Shown here: one piece after another, positions 36,333 to 44,402 of the stretch
How the letters are laid out: each line of letters starts with the position of its first letter
Numbering within the stretch: the first letter of the stretch is position 1
Source of the DNA: Streptomyces sp. R33
Lineage (GTDB): Bacteria; Actinomycetota; Actinomycetes; Streptomycetales; Streptomycetaceae
DNA: 64,000 nucleotides
NCBI RefSeq assembly: GCF_041200175.1
Contig: NZ_CP165727.1
Location: forward strand, 124,001 to 188,000
Direction: 5' to 3'
Notes under the pieces: generated by a model
Database searches by the model: none
Seen by the model: only the letters and a program-made list of their open reading frames with translations
What the model was told of the DNA's origin: nothing
Program-made: the position numbers and the translations under genes

Positions 36333-37222
36333 TCACGCGGCGAGCGTGAGTTTGGTGGTGTGGTGTCGGCGTTCGTATGCGTTGGGGCTGAGGTGGCCGT
36401 TGGCGGAGTGTCGGCGGCGGATGTTGTAGCGGGTCAGCCAGGCGAAGACGGTCTGGCGGCAGGTGGTGGCGTCGCCGTAGTCGTGGGCGCCCTGGAGAGT
36501 CTCGCGTTTCAGAGATGCGTGGAAGCTTTCGCAGGCCGCGTTGTCAGCGCTGGTGCCGACCGCGCCCATCGACCGGGTGACTCCGAGTTCGGTGCAGAGG
36601 TCGGCGAAGGCCCGGGAACCGTATTGCGCTCCGTGGTCGGAGTGGAACACCGCCCCGTCGAGGCTGCCACGGGTGTGGGCGGACATCCGCAATGCGTCGG
36701 CGACCAGGTCGGTGCGCATGTGGTCGGCGATGGACCAGCCGACGACCTTGCGACTGAAACAGTCCAGCACAGTCGCGAGATAGAGGAACTCCCCGTCTTT
36801 CAGGGGGAGGTAGGTGATGTCGCCCAGGTAATTCAGGCCGGGTTCGTTGGCGTTGAAGTCCCGCTGGAACAGGTCCGGGACCTGTGCGGCTGCCGGGTCC
36901 GCGATCGTGGTGCGGACGCGTCTGCGCAGGCGGATACCGGTGATGGAGAACATCCGCATCACGCGGGCGACGCGCTTCCCGTTGACCCGCAAGCCCTTCT
37001 CCCGGAGCTCGGCGGTCACCCGTGGGGAGCCGTAGGCGCTGTGGGACTCACCGTGGACCTCACGGATCCGCTCAGCCAGGAGCCGGTCTTCGTGCTGCCG
37101 GGCCGCCCTCGCCTGTCGGCCGGCGACCCACTTGTAGTAGCTGGACCGGTTGAGACCCAGGACCTCGCAGAGCCGCTTCACCTCGTAGGTGTTCCGGTGG
37201 TCGTCAACGAACTGGAAGCGGC
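36333..37222 (-). pseudogene. IS3-family transposase OrfB, without OrfA
   Basis: The minus strand encodes a nearly complete IS3 integrase: SRFQFVDDHRNTYEVKRLCE, VLGLNRSSYYKWVAGRQARA (helix-turn-helix), SHSAYGSPRVTAELREKGLR, then the rve core with DDE residues: LNYLGDITYLPLKDGEFLYL, FHSDHGAQYGSRAFADLC, NAACESFHASLKRETL, and the tail RYNIRRRHSANGHLSPNAYE. The upstream OrfA is missing and the sequence changes to a recombinase remnant at about 37222, so the element is truncated at its 5' end. Confidence 0.8.
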
Positions 37223-37977
37223 TCCTCACCACCCGCGGCCGGGGACGCAACATCCGCTTCGCCGTCAACCGGGGCCTGGCCGTCGTCCTCACCGGCCACG
37301 TCGCAGGCGACGTGATCCGGCACACCGAGGCCGTGGACGGCCGCCATCGACGTGATCAGCTTGTCGCTCTGCGGTCCCTGTTCACCTGGGCCAAGAGGCA
37401 GGGGCTGATCTTCCGCAACCCCACCAGCCGGATCAAGGTCGGTCAGAACGAGTACGCCATGTTGCAACCGCTCCTCCCTGAGCATGTCGAACGCTCCGTC
37501 GGAGCTGCGACGACCCCGGCGGCGCGGTTCGTTCTCGCCCTCGCGGCGGTCCACGCTGCCCGGGTCGCCCAGATCGCCGCCCTCATGCTCGACGACCTTG
37601 ACCTCGGCAACCGCAGGCTGACCATCGCCGGACGTGCCCGGCCTCTCGACGACCTCACTCCCAAGCTCATGGCGGAGTGGCTGGACCACCGGCGCCGTCG
37701 GTGGCCCAGCACCGCGAACCTCCACCTGCTGATCAACAACCAGACCGCCAATACGACCAGCCGGGCCAGCAACCACTGGATCAGTACTCCGGTGCGGGGA
37801 CAGGACGCCACCCTGGAACGGCTCCGTGTTGACCGGCAGCTCGAAGAGGCCCTGACCCACGGGCCTGACCCACTGCATCTCGCCGAAGTCTTCGGGCTCG
37901 ACGAGAAGACCGCGATGCGCTACGCGGACTCCGCACGAGCTCTGCTGGAACAGGCCGCTGAACAGCACCTTGGATGA
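37223..37977 (+). pseudogene. Zinc-ribbon-type site-specific recombinase, 5'-truncated
   Basis: From the IS3 border the plus strand reads without a natural start: GDVIRHTEAVDGRHRRDQLV, ALRSLFTWAKRQGLIFRNPT, LALAAVHAARVAQIAALMLD, DLDLGNRRLTIAGRARPLDD, TLERLRVDRQLEEALTHGPD, PLHLAEVFGLDEKTAMRYAD, SARALLEQAAEQHLG. This is the C-terminal part of the tyrosine-recombinase-like family also seen at 39020-40492. The frame is otherwise intact. A C-terminal relic of a third member lies at 42656-42781. Confidence 0.7.
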
Positions 37978-38019
37978 AATCTGGTCGACCTGGACGAACC
38001 GTGAAGGGATCATGGACGA

Positions 38020-38529
38020 GTGACGTCGACTGAAGCAGCAGCAATCGCTCTACAAGACCATGCCGCCCTCTGGAGCATGGGGGAAATCCGCGCAAGCGAT
38101 GTCGTGAATGCCGCCTGTGATGCGCTCGTCGCCGGACTCGACACCCCCTGCCTTCGGATCCTCGCCGCCTGCACGCGCGCCGAGGCTGACTACGACGTCC
38201 ACGACCTGCTTCCCGCAGCACTCGACGAACTCGGCCTCACCTTCTATTCGGTCGGCAGCGAGGCCGGTCAGGAAGCCGCCGCCCGCGCCCTCGCCCGCCG
38301 CATGCTCGCCGGAGAACTCACGCCTCGAGAGTTCACCTTCCGGATCCACCAGCGCCACGGACATGAGCTGCCCCTGACCGAGCGCCTCGCTGAACTCGAC
38401 GACGAGTACGACATCCTCGAATACGGCGACAGGACCGTGGACCAGGTCGATACCGAGGTCACGGCCGAAGCCCGCCGCCTCGCAGCCCACCCCGCGATTC
38501 CCGCCGAACCCACGGATTCGCGCAGCTGA
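38020..38529 (+). CDS. Conserved hypothetical protein
   Basis: The 169-residue protein starts at GTG (MTSTEAAAIALQDHAALWSM), with AAGGGA upstream. It is helical and acidic: DVVNAACDALVAGLDTPCLR, ILAACTRAEADYDVHDLLPA, ALDELGLTFYSVGSEAGQEA, LTERLAELDDEYDILEYGDR. The pattern is that of a conserved Streptomyces cytoplasmic protein often found next to integrase genes; function unknown. Intact; downstream of the recombinase remnant by 42 bases. Confidence 0.7.
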   Translation: MTSTEAAAIALQDHAALWSMGEIRASDVVNAACDALVAGLDTPCLRILAACTRAEADYDVHDLLPAALDELGLTFYSVGSEAGQEAAARALARRMLAGELTPREFTFRIHQRHGHELPLTERLAELDDEYDILEYGDRTVDQVDTEVTAEARRLAAHPAIPAEPTDSRS

Positions 38530-38758
38530 TCCGTACGGACCGACCCGCGAGTTCCCGCTGAACAGACTTCGGTTTCCCTGAACCCACGGGACTCGTGGGG
38601 TCTGAGACTGGTAGGCGCGCATGTTGAGGTGTCACGTATTCCACCTGCCAGGGCTGTGACTGGTCGCTCTGAGTAGCGAGGTCGGTGCTCGTGGCCTGGC
38701 CCTGGACAGGTAGGTTCACGGTGGTGTGTTCGAAGCACTTCTGAGGGGGAGATCACCG

Positions 38759-38986
38759 GTGGACGTTGTGGCGATCATGGAAGCACTGGCTGAACAGGGC
38801 ATCACGGTGCTCTTCAAGGCCGACGCCGATCGGATGGCAGAGCGGCGCAAGCCCTGGACATTCGTGGCCAGTGGCGCCCCTTTGCGCGACGACATCCTCG
38901 TGCGAACCGATGCCGCCTAGGTGGAGCAGTGCCTCGAAGCCTGCCTGCCTCGCCTGCGCGAATTGGGCTTTTCGCTGCCCGAGTGA
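38759..38986 (+). pseudogene. Conserved small protein with in-frame TAG
   Basis: A GTG start with a strong GAGGGGGAG site opens MDVVAIMEALAEQGITVLFK, ADADRMAERRKPWTFVASGA, PLRDDILVRTDAA, stop (TAG, 38918-38920), then in the same frame VEQCLEACLPRLRELGFSLP and a natural stop at 38984. The continuation across the TAG is clearly coding, so a single substitution (Ser TCG to TAG is likely) truncated a 75-residue protein of unknown function. Confidence 0.65.
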
Positions 38987-39019
38987 CGAGAGTGGCCAAC
39001 CGGGATACAACGTGCCGGC

Positions 39020-40492
39020 TCACCGCGTGTGGTCGCCGGGGGCGTATCGGCTCCAGGTGCCGCCAGCCTCGGTGACGAGCCGGGTGGCGGTCTTGTCGTG
39101 GTAGCCGAGGGCCTTGGCGATGACCGGCGCCGGGGCCTGGAGAACGAGGTGCCGGATGGCGGAGGTGCGGGCTCGTTGGGCCGGGACACCGATGTCACGG
39201 AGGAGGCCAAGCAAGCTGGTCGGGTTCATCGGCTGGCCCGGGCGGCGGCCAGGGAAGAGCCAGTGGGCGGAGAGGTTCACCGTGGGCGTGTGGGCCGGGA
39301 GTGAGCGGAGGTAGTCCCGAACGAGATCGGCGACGGGCTCGGGCAGGGGCGAGGGCGGGTCTCCGAGCCGGAGGTGGACCTGTTGGCCGTCGTCCAGGAC
39401 ATCGTCGGTCGTCAGGCGGACGATGCGGGTGAGGGGCTGGGCGAACAGCAGGACGAGACTGGCAGCGACGCGGATTTGCAGCGGGATGGCATCGCTGCCG
39501 AGGACGTGGCGCAGGGCTGCCAATCGCTGGTGCTGGCCCATGGGTTGTGGGTTGGTCGTCGTGCGGTAGGGGATGGCCAGCCGGGGCATGCGGCGTGTGT
39601 CCATGCACCAGCGCAGGAATGGCTGTGCCGCGCGGCGGGTGGCGTAGTTCTCGGTGTGCCAGGCGTCGAGATCAGCTTGGGTTGTCGCCGCCAGGGTGCT
39701 GCCTCGTTGGGTGAGCCAGGTGAGGAAGGCCGCGGCCTGGGTGGTCTGCTGGCGGTGTTCGCTGACGGTGCTGACGCTCAGCGGGCCGACATCTGCCTTG
39801 GCCCGCAGCTTGCGGAGCTGGTGCCAGTGGGCGAAGTGCCGCAGGAGCTGCTCGTGTTCGGGGTCCGTGGTCGCCGCGAGACGTTCGGCCAACCAGCGTT
39901 GGAAGAGCAGGAGCCGGCGGTCCTGCCGGGGCAGGACGCCGCATTCCATGAGCAGGTCGCGCAGGTAGGCGGCGGTCCGCCAGTTCGGCACCTGCTGGAT
40001 CGCCTCGTGGGTGAGGGCGATGTTGCCGGTGGCGAGGTCCCTCAGCAGCGCGGGGACCTGCGGGTTGTTCAGCCAGATGAGGCGGCCCTTGGGCCGGTCC
40101 ATTCCGACCAGCAGGTCGTGCAGTGGGAGCAGGCGCGGGTTGGGGTGGCCTGTGCCGTCCTCCAGGATGTCGGTGAGCCTGTTGGAGAGGGTGCAGCGTT
40201 CGCAGAGCCGGCCGCCGAGGAGGAGACCCTCGAAGCCGCAGCGGCTGCAGAAGAAGTCGCGGGTGATGCCTGCGCAGTCCCGGCAGAGCGGCTGGCCCTG
40301 ATCGTTGCGGCCAGGCAGGAGCCGGTCGGTGGAGCATCCGGGGCAACGGCCCCGGACGTGCATGGCCCGCTCCAGGCAGGTGCGGCAGATCGGTCCGTCC
40401 GACCAGTTGGCGGACTTCGCTGCCCGCCGACCGCAGCGGGCGCAGTCGCGCAGGTGCCAGCGTTCGTACTGTTCGGGCGTCACGTCGGTCAC
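39020..40492 (-). CDS. Zinc-ribbon site-specific recombinase
   Basis: The 490-residue protein starts at GTG 40492, overlapping the TGA of the upstream XRE gene by 3-4 bases (GTGA). Residues 15-100 hold three zinc ribbons: CARCG...CRTC, CPGC...CRDC, CSRCG...CERC. The middle is helical (LLPLHDLLVGMDRPKGRLIW, QRWLAERLAATTDPEHEQLL). The C-terminal third has the tyrosine-recombinase fold (RVAASLVLLFAQPLTRIVRL, RTSAIRHLVLQAPAPVIAKA, LGYHDKTATRLVTEAGGTWS, RYA), but the usual R-H-x-x-R...Y set is atypical. Third gene of the operon with XRE and integrase genes. Confidence 0.75.
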   Translation of the reverse strand: MTDVTPEQYERWHLRDCARCGRRAAKSANWSDGPICRTCLERAMHVRGRCPGCSTDRLLPGRNDQGQPLCRDCAGITRDFFCSRCGFEGLLLGGRLCERCTLSNRLTDILEDGTGHPNPRLLPLHDLLVGMDRPKGRLIWLNNPQVPALLRDLATGNIALTHEAIQQVPNWRTAAYLRDLLMECGVLPRQDRRLLLFQRWLAERLAATTDPEHEQLLRHFAHWHQLRKLRAKADVGPLSVSTVSEHRQQTTQAAAFLTWLTQRGSTLAATTQADLDAWHTENYATRRAAQPFLRWCMDTRRMPRLAIPYRTTTNPQPMGQHQRLAALRHVLGSDAIPLQIRVAASLVLLFAQPLTRIVRLTTDDVLDDGQQVHLRLGDPPSPLPEPVADLVRDYLRSLPAHTPTVNLSAHWLFPGRRPGQPMNPTSLLGLLRDIGVPAQRARTSAIRHLVLQAPAPVIAKALGYHDKTATRLVTEAGGTWSRYAPGDHTR

Positions 40493-40815
40493 CCCTTGTC
40501 GGTGAGCCGGACCCGTGTCGGCCGGCGGGCGGCGAGGTCGATCGGTGCGTCCTGTCCGGCGGTGCGACGGAGGCGGACGTTCTCGGCGGTGGTGGGGATC
40601 AGGTCGCTGGCGGTGCAGTCGAGGATGTCGCAGAGTGCGGCGAGCACCGACAGGGATAGCCGCTCGGGGGTTCCGGAGACGAGGCGGTGGACCTGGGAGG
40701 CGGACAGGGTGACCCCGCGTTCGGCCAGGTGCGGCATGAGTTCGGGGACGGTGAACATGCCGCGGGCGGCCATCAGCTCGCGCAGGCGCCACCGGTAGGT
40801 GATCTGGCGGGACAT
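40489..40815 (-). CDS. XRE-type helix-turn-helix protein
   Basis: The 108-residue protein starts at ATG 40815 (MSRQITYRWRLRELMAARGM), sharing one base with the TGA of the integrase (TGATG); GTG 40818 is an alternative. The helix-turn-helix is FTVPELMPHLAERGVTLSAS, QVHRLVSGTPERLSLSVLAA, LCDILDCTASDLI, the compact XRE form in which a Cys-rich-free second helix precedes the effector tail. It sits between two recombinase genes and probably controls the operon through the palindrome at 41951-41985, or acts as a directionality or accessory factor. Confidence 0.8.
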   Translation of the reverse strand: MSRQITYRWRLRELMAARGMFTVPELMPHLAERGVTLSASQVHRLVSGTPERLSLSVLAALCDILDCTASDLIPTTAENVRLRRTAGQDAPIDLAARRPTRVRLTDKG

Positions 40816-41932
40816 CACGAAGTCCTTCCCGGCCGCATCGCGGCCTCAACGGTGGCGTCCAGGGCCCGGCGAAGGGTGCGGGTGCGGAAGTCAGAGGAGA
40901 CGCAGGTGTAGATCGCGGTGGTGGATGCGTACTCATGGCCGACCTGCTGCTGGACGAACAGCGGATCGTAGCCGTCTTCGATCAGGTGGGTGATGTACGA
41001 CCTGCGTAGCGAGTGGAACTCCAGCGCCGGGTCCAGGCCGAGCGCATCGCGGTAGGTGGCGAAGCGGGAGTCCAGCCGCTGGAGCCCGATCCGCAGCCCT
41101 CGCTCGGAGGGCCACAGCGCGGGCCCGTGGGCGTGCCGCATGCCAGGCCGAACCTCGGTGACCCACTCCTCGATGACGACCGGCGTCCACTGCCAACGGT
41201 CAGCACGCTGCGGCGCTTGGGCGGCGAGCCCTTCTTCGCCTTCCCGTGGCGCACCATCAAGGTGCCGTAGTCGCCGAACTCCCGGCCGTGCGGGTTGGGA
41301 CCGAAGTCGATCTCGTCGAGCATGCGGGTCTCGTTGCGGCGCAGGCCGTAGCCGTAGGCCGTCTTGAACAGCGCCGCGTCCCTGAACGCCGGCAGCCAGC
41401 CCTTGCGTCCCTTGCCCCGGACGCGTACCACCTGCTCGTCGGCGTAGTCGAACAACGCCTCCAGCTCGGGTCGGGTGAAGGCACGGCGCTCAGGTTCGCC
41501 CTCGCCTTCGTCCGCGTGGACCGCTGCGTTCCAGTCGTGGACCACCTGGACCGGGTGCGTCCCGAACCGCAGCAGGCACTCCTCCGCCCAGCCGTACGCC
41601 GGGTTGGTCACGAAGTCGCAGAACTGCCGTACTGAGCCTTGGTAGTTGCGCACCGTCGACCGCGCGCAGCCCCGCACCGAGCGGAGGTCCACCGACCACT
41701 CCTCGACGTGCTGGGGCGCCCACTCCCACGGCAGCCCATCCGCGTGCCGGGCGAACGCGCGCACCGTCCGCTCCTGGTCACCGACGTAGCCGAACGACAG
41801 ATTCCTGGCCAGCTGCTGGTTGCGCCAGCCGGCCAGCATGGCCTCGAAGACCTGCTCTTCCGGCCGCAAGAGCGGCAGGCCGTCGACCAGCTGCAGCCGC
41901 GCCGAGCCCGGCACCAGGGTGTAGCCACCCAT
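40815..41932 (-). pseudogene. Tyrosine integrase with a single frameshift
   Basis: From ATG 41932 (MGGYTLVPGSARLQLVDGLP) the protein has an arm/core-binding domain (VRAFARHADGLPWEWAPQHV, VRNYQGSVRQFCDFVTNPAY) and the catalytic domain: first Arg in YGYGLRRNETRMLDEIDFGP, Lys in RHGKAKKGSPPKRRSVLTV. The frame is lost near 41203 and resumes one base later: QWTPVVIEEWVTEVRPG, LEFHSLRRSYITHLIEDGYD (H-x-x-R), VGHEYASTTAIYTCVSSDFR (H and catalytic Tyr). One missing base (GTT for the expected GTCT) explains the break, so this is either a young pseudogene or a sequencing error. Confidence 0.75.
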
Positions 41933-41950
41933 CCGATCACTCTCCGTCCA

Positions 41951-41985
41951 TCGCATTCGACGCGAGAATCTCGCATCAGATGCGA
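41951..41985. promoter_or_regulatory. Nested palindrome upstream of the integrase operon
   Basis: TCGCAT (41951-41956) pairs with ATGCGA (41980-41985), and inside it GCGAGA (41962-41967) pairs with TCTCGC (41969-41974). It lies 19 bases before the integrase start, the right place for an operator bound by the XRE protein encoded in the operon. Confidence 0.5.
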
Positions 41986-42359
41986 CCGAGGAGCGTTTTC
42001 CCAGGTCAGTACCTCGAAGGAGTGAAGACAACCGCCCGCCACTGCCAGGTCCGGTACTGTCCGACAGAGGTACCCCGGCCTACCGTCCGGCCAAGGCCAG
42101 CGCCCGAATCCGGGATAGCGGGGCAGTCATCCAGGTCCGGAGTCGCCAGTTCGCATCAGCTGCAATTGGCGTCGGTAGGAACATCGAACCGGAAACTGGC
42201 GCTAAGTCAGGTCGGTCCTCACCGACGAGCTGGGCTTTCGACTTCATGGCTCGCTGCCGTCCGCGCGCAGGGCGCCCGCCCAGCCCCCATGCGACGGCCC
42301 GTACTCCTCGCTCTTCCATCCCGTAACCGCTCTCCTTGCTCAACCGGCCTGAGACGGGC

Positions 42360-42652
42360 TGCCAGGACGACGTGCAGCCGCGGGAAGGTCTTGGAGCGGG
42401 TGTAGCGGTGGCGCTGCCAGAACGGGTACGTGCCGCCGATGGTGCAGCGGGCTCCCTCCCAGACGCGGTGCCCGGCGTAGCGCTCGTAGTCCCAGACCTC
42501 CTTGGCGAGGCGGGCCTGGGACATGGTGCCGTTGTCGAGTTCGAAGGGGCGGACCTCGCTGGTCGGGGTCGGCACGGCGAGGACGGCGTCGGTGTTGAAG
42601 CTCAGGCCGGTCTCCTTGATGGCGTGGTTGACCTCCACCTGCCAGTCGGTCA
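42360..42652 (-). pseudogene. Replication-relaxation family protein, internal remnant
   Basis: The minus strand reads DWQVEVNHAIKETGLSFNTD, AVLAVPTPTSEVRPFELDNG, TMSQARLAKEVWDYERYAGH, FWQRHRYTRSKTFPRLHVVL, equivalent to the nuclease-like middle part of replication-relaxation proteins (E-x-D-N, then FPxLxVVL). Start and end are missing. It differs from the copy at 3165-4018, so two distinct genes of this family have decayed in the window. Confidence 0.7.
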
Positions 42653-42655
42653 GGT

Positions 42656-42781
42656 GACCCGCAGCACCTATGCGCGGTGTTCAACATCACTCCGGAGACC
42701 GGACTCCGCTACACCCGCTTCTTCCACCCCGACCCCACGGACAGCGACGACGTATCCGGCTGCAACATGGAGACATCGTGA
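42656..42781 (+). pseudogene. Recombinase C-terminal remnant
   Basis: A 41-codon frame reads DPQHLCAVFNITPETGLRYT, RFFHPDPTDSDDVSGCNMET and stops. DPxHLxxVFxIxxxTxxRYxxxxHP is the C-terminal signature also seen at 37223-37977, so this is a relic of a third zinc-ribbon-type recombinase. It abuts the replication-relaxation remnant in opposite orientation. Confidence 0.55.
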
Positions 42782-42894
42782 CCGACCACCACGCTCACCT
42801 GCTCGCCGCCATCGTCGAGGTCGGCGGTGAGCTGGAGCTCCCAGCTACCCGTAACGGGCGCTTCAGGGGGCGGTCATCCCAGAAGGCTGCGCGG

Positions 42895-43284
42895 TCAGCG
42901 CCGGCCGCCGCCGATGCGGCGATCGTCGGCCAGTGCGGTCAGCGGGCCGAACTCGCGGGCAAGCTGGTTCCACGTCAGAACCTCGCCACAGCGGGCCGGG
43001 AACTCCTTCGGGTTGAACTCGGGCATGGTCCAGGTGCCAGTGCCCCGGTCCCGCAGCCACAGGTCCCCGTCACCGTCGACCACAGTCGGCGGGACCGGTA
43101 CGGGCTCGGCCTGATCGGTGGGCTCCCAGGTGACCCGGCCCGGGTGGGAAACGCGGCGCAGCTCGGTGGTGGCCAGCCGCGCGGCCAAGTCACGGGTGGA
43201 CTCTTCGGCGTCCTTGACCGACGCGAGTCGGAATGCGTCGTCAAGTACGGGCAGGGCTGGATTCTTGCTGCGCTTTGAACTCAT
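42895..43284 (-). CDS. Hypothetical protein
   Basis: The 129-residue protein starts at MSSKRSKNPALPVLDDAFRL, with GGAGG 10 bases upstream. It is basic-acidic mixed and soluble: DAEESTRDLAARLATTELRR, VTWEPTDQAEPVPVPPTVVD, LWLRDRGTGTWTMPEFNPKE, then AREFGPLTALADDRR. The WTMPE-N segment resembles small Streptomyces plasmid-borne proteins of unknown function. Intact. Confidence 0.55.
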   Translation of the reverse strand: MSSKRSKNPALPVLDDAFRLASVKDAEESTRDLAARLATTELRRVSHPGRVTWEPTDQAEPVPVPPTVVDGDGDLWLRDRGTGTWTMPEFNPKEFPARCGEVLTWNQLAREFGPLTALADDRRIGGGRR

Positions 43285-43416
43285 ACGCTGACTACCTCCG
43301 GCGGGGGGCGTCACATCCGTTATGGCACCCCGTAGAGGAACACGGTATCCGAGGCGGGAGCCGGGCCGGCTACGACCACTGTCCAGGTGGAGGCGCTGGC
43401 ACACCGGGCGGTGGGG

Positions 43417-43800
43417 CTAGAGCGTGTCTCTCAGGGCTGCCTGTGAGTCCGTCAGCAGTGGGCGTACCCAGTCCGTGGCCGGTGGGCAACTCGCTCGACA
43501 GGTCTCGGGAGGCCATGGCCCGCTACACGGGGTCGGGTCAAGCGGGCCAGCCTCTCGCGTGATGGTGCGGTCGCACCAGTCGCAAAGCACCGTTGCGTGG
43601 GCACCTGCGGCCTCAAGGGCACCGGCCGCGTCCTGGGCGGCTTCGAGCCAGTCGGGTTCTGTGACCGCTACGGGCGCACTGTCCAGCAGGAGCTTGCTGT
43701 TCCAAAGGCTGAGGCCGGTGATCGTTCGGATCGCACGGATCGCCTCCGCCTTCCGGTCTCCTGACTCCGTGAGCAGAACTCGGAATCCTGGCTCTTCCAC
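43417..43800 (-). CDS. Protein with a ribosomal L7/L12-like domain
   Basis: The 127-residue protein starts at MEEPGFRVLLTESGDRKAEA. Residues 7-45 (FRVLLTESGDRKAEAIRAIR, TITGLSLWNSKLLLDSAPVA) follow the bL12 C-terminal pattern: V-L-G-K-x-x-V-I-K-x-I-R-x-I-T-G-L-x-L-x-x-x-K-x-L-V-x-x-x-P. The N-terminal dimerisation domain and hinge of real L12 are absent and the C-terminus has a Cys-x-x-Cys (LCDWCDRTI) with Pro-rich tail. Streptomyces genomes carry several such orphan L12-domain proteins near mobile regions; the domain may contact the ribosome or a translation GTPase. Gene intact. Confidence 0.75.
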   Translation of the reverse strand: MEEPGFRVLLTESGDRKAEAIRAIRTITGLSLWNSKLLLDSAPVAVTEPDWLEAAQDAAGALEAAGAHATVLCDWCDRTITREAGPLDPTPCSGPWPPETCRASCPPATDWVRPLLTDSQAALRDTL

Positions 43801-43872
43801 ACACCCTCCCCGGCGGCCTTACGCTGTCCAGCCAGTGAACCATCCCCGCAGCTGAGCGCCATGGGGCGGACT

Positions 43873-43985
43873 ATCGCCGGGCCCAGACAAGGATGGCGAC
43901 GAGGTTGAGTGCGGCCTGGAAGGCGATGGCGAGCTTGTCCGTCCGCATGGCCAGGCCGCGCCACTGCTTGAACCGGTTGATGCAT
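43873..43985 (-). pseudogene. IS5-type transposase, C-terminal remnant
   Basis: The minus strand reads INRFKQWRGLAMRTDKLAIA, FQAALNLVAILVWARR, stop: the C-terminal end of an IS5-group transposase (CVNRLKQWRGxAMRxDKxAxxYxAxL). Confidence 0.7.
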
Positions 43986-44129
43986 CTGAGGTTCCCCCGC
44001 AGCGCGGGAGTGGCTGACTAGCTGGTCAGAGCGGGTTGACGTGGTTTCAGGTTCACTTGTTCGGTCGCTGCCTGGTCGGCGTAGTACTTTGAGCTTGCTC
44101 CGCTTCGACGGACACCATTGGTGTGGTGG

Positions 44130-44402
44130 TCAGGCCGCGAGTACGGTCTCGTATTCGGCGGGACTTCGGTAGCCGAGGCTGCTGTGTAGCCGTTGCAAGT
44201 TGTACCAGCTCTCGATCCACTCGAAGATCGCAGTGCGGGCGAGAGCCCTGCTGGGCCAGGGTTTCGTGCCGAGCAGTTCCCGTTTGATCGTCGCGAAGAA
44301 GGACTCGGCGAGGGCGTTGTCCCAGCACTGTCCGGTGCGGCCGACCGATAGCTGGACGTCGAACTCACCTGCCAGGGACGCGAATTGCTGGCTGGTGTAC
44401 TG
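44130..44402 (-). pseudogene. IS3 OrfB, 3' part
   Basis: The minus strand continues OrfB after the IS30: YTSQQFASLAGEFDVQLSVG, RTGQCWDNALAESFFATIKR (third catalytic residue, Glu), ELLGTKPWPSRALARTAIFE, WIESWYNLQRLHSSLGYRSP, AEYETVLAA, stop. The first two catalytic Asp residues are in the 5' part on the other side of the IS30. Confidence 0.8.

Noticed and set aside
36360..37355. 331-codon plus-strand frame over the IS3 transposase
   Set aside because: Antisense shadow of OrfB; valine/glycine-rich, no family.
39374..40798. 474-codon plus-strand frame over the recombinase operon
   Set aside because: Antisense shadow of the zinc-ribbon recombinase; the minus-strand genes have motifs and overlapping starts and stops.
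43985..44025. Short repeat-like sequence CCCCCGCAGCGCGGGAGTGG resembling a CRISPR repeat
   Set aside because: Only one copy; no spacers or cas genes.
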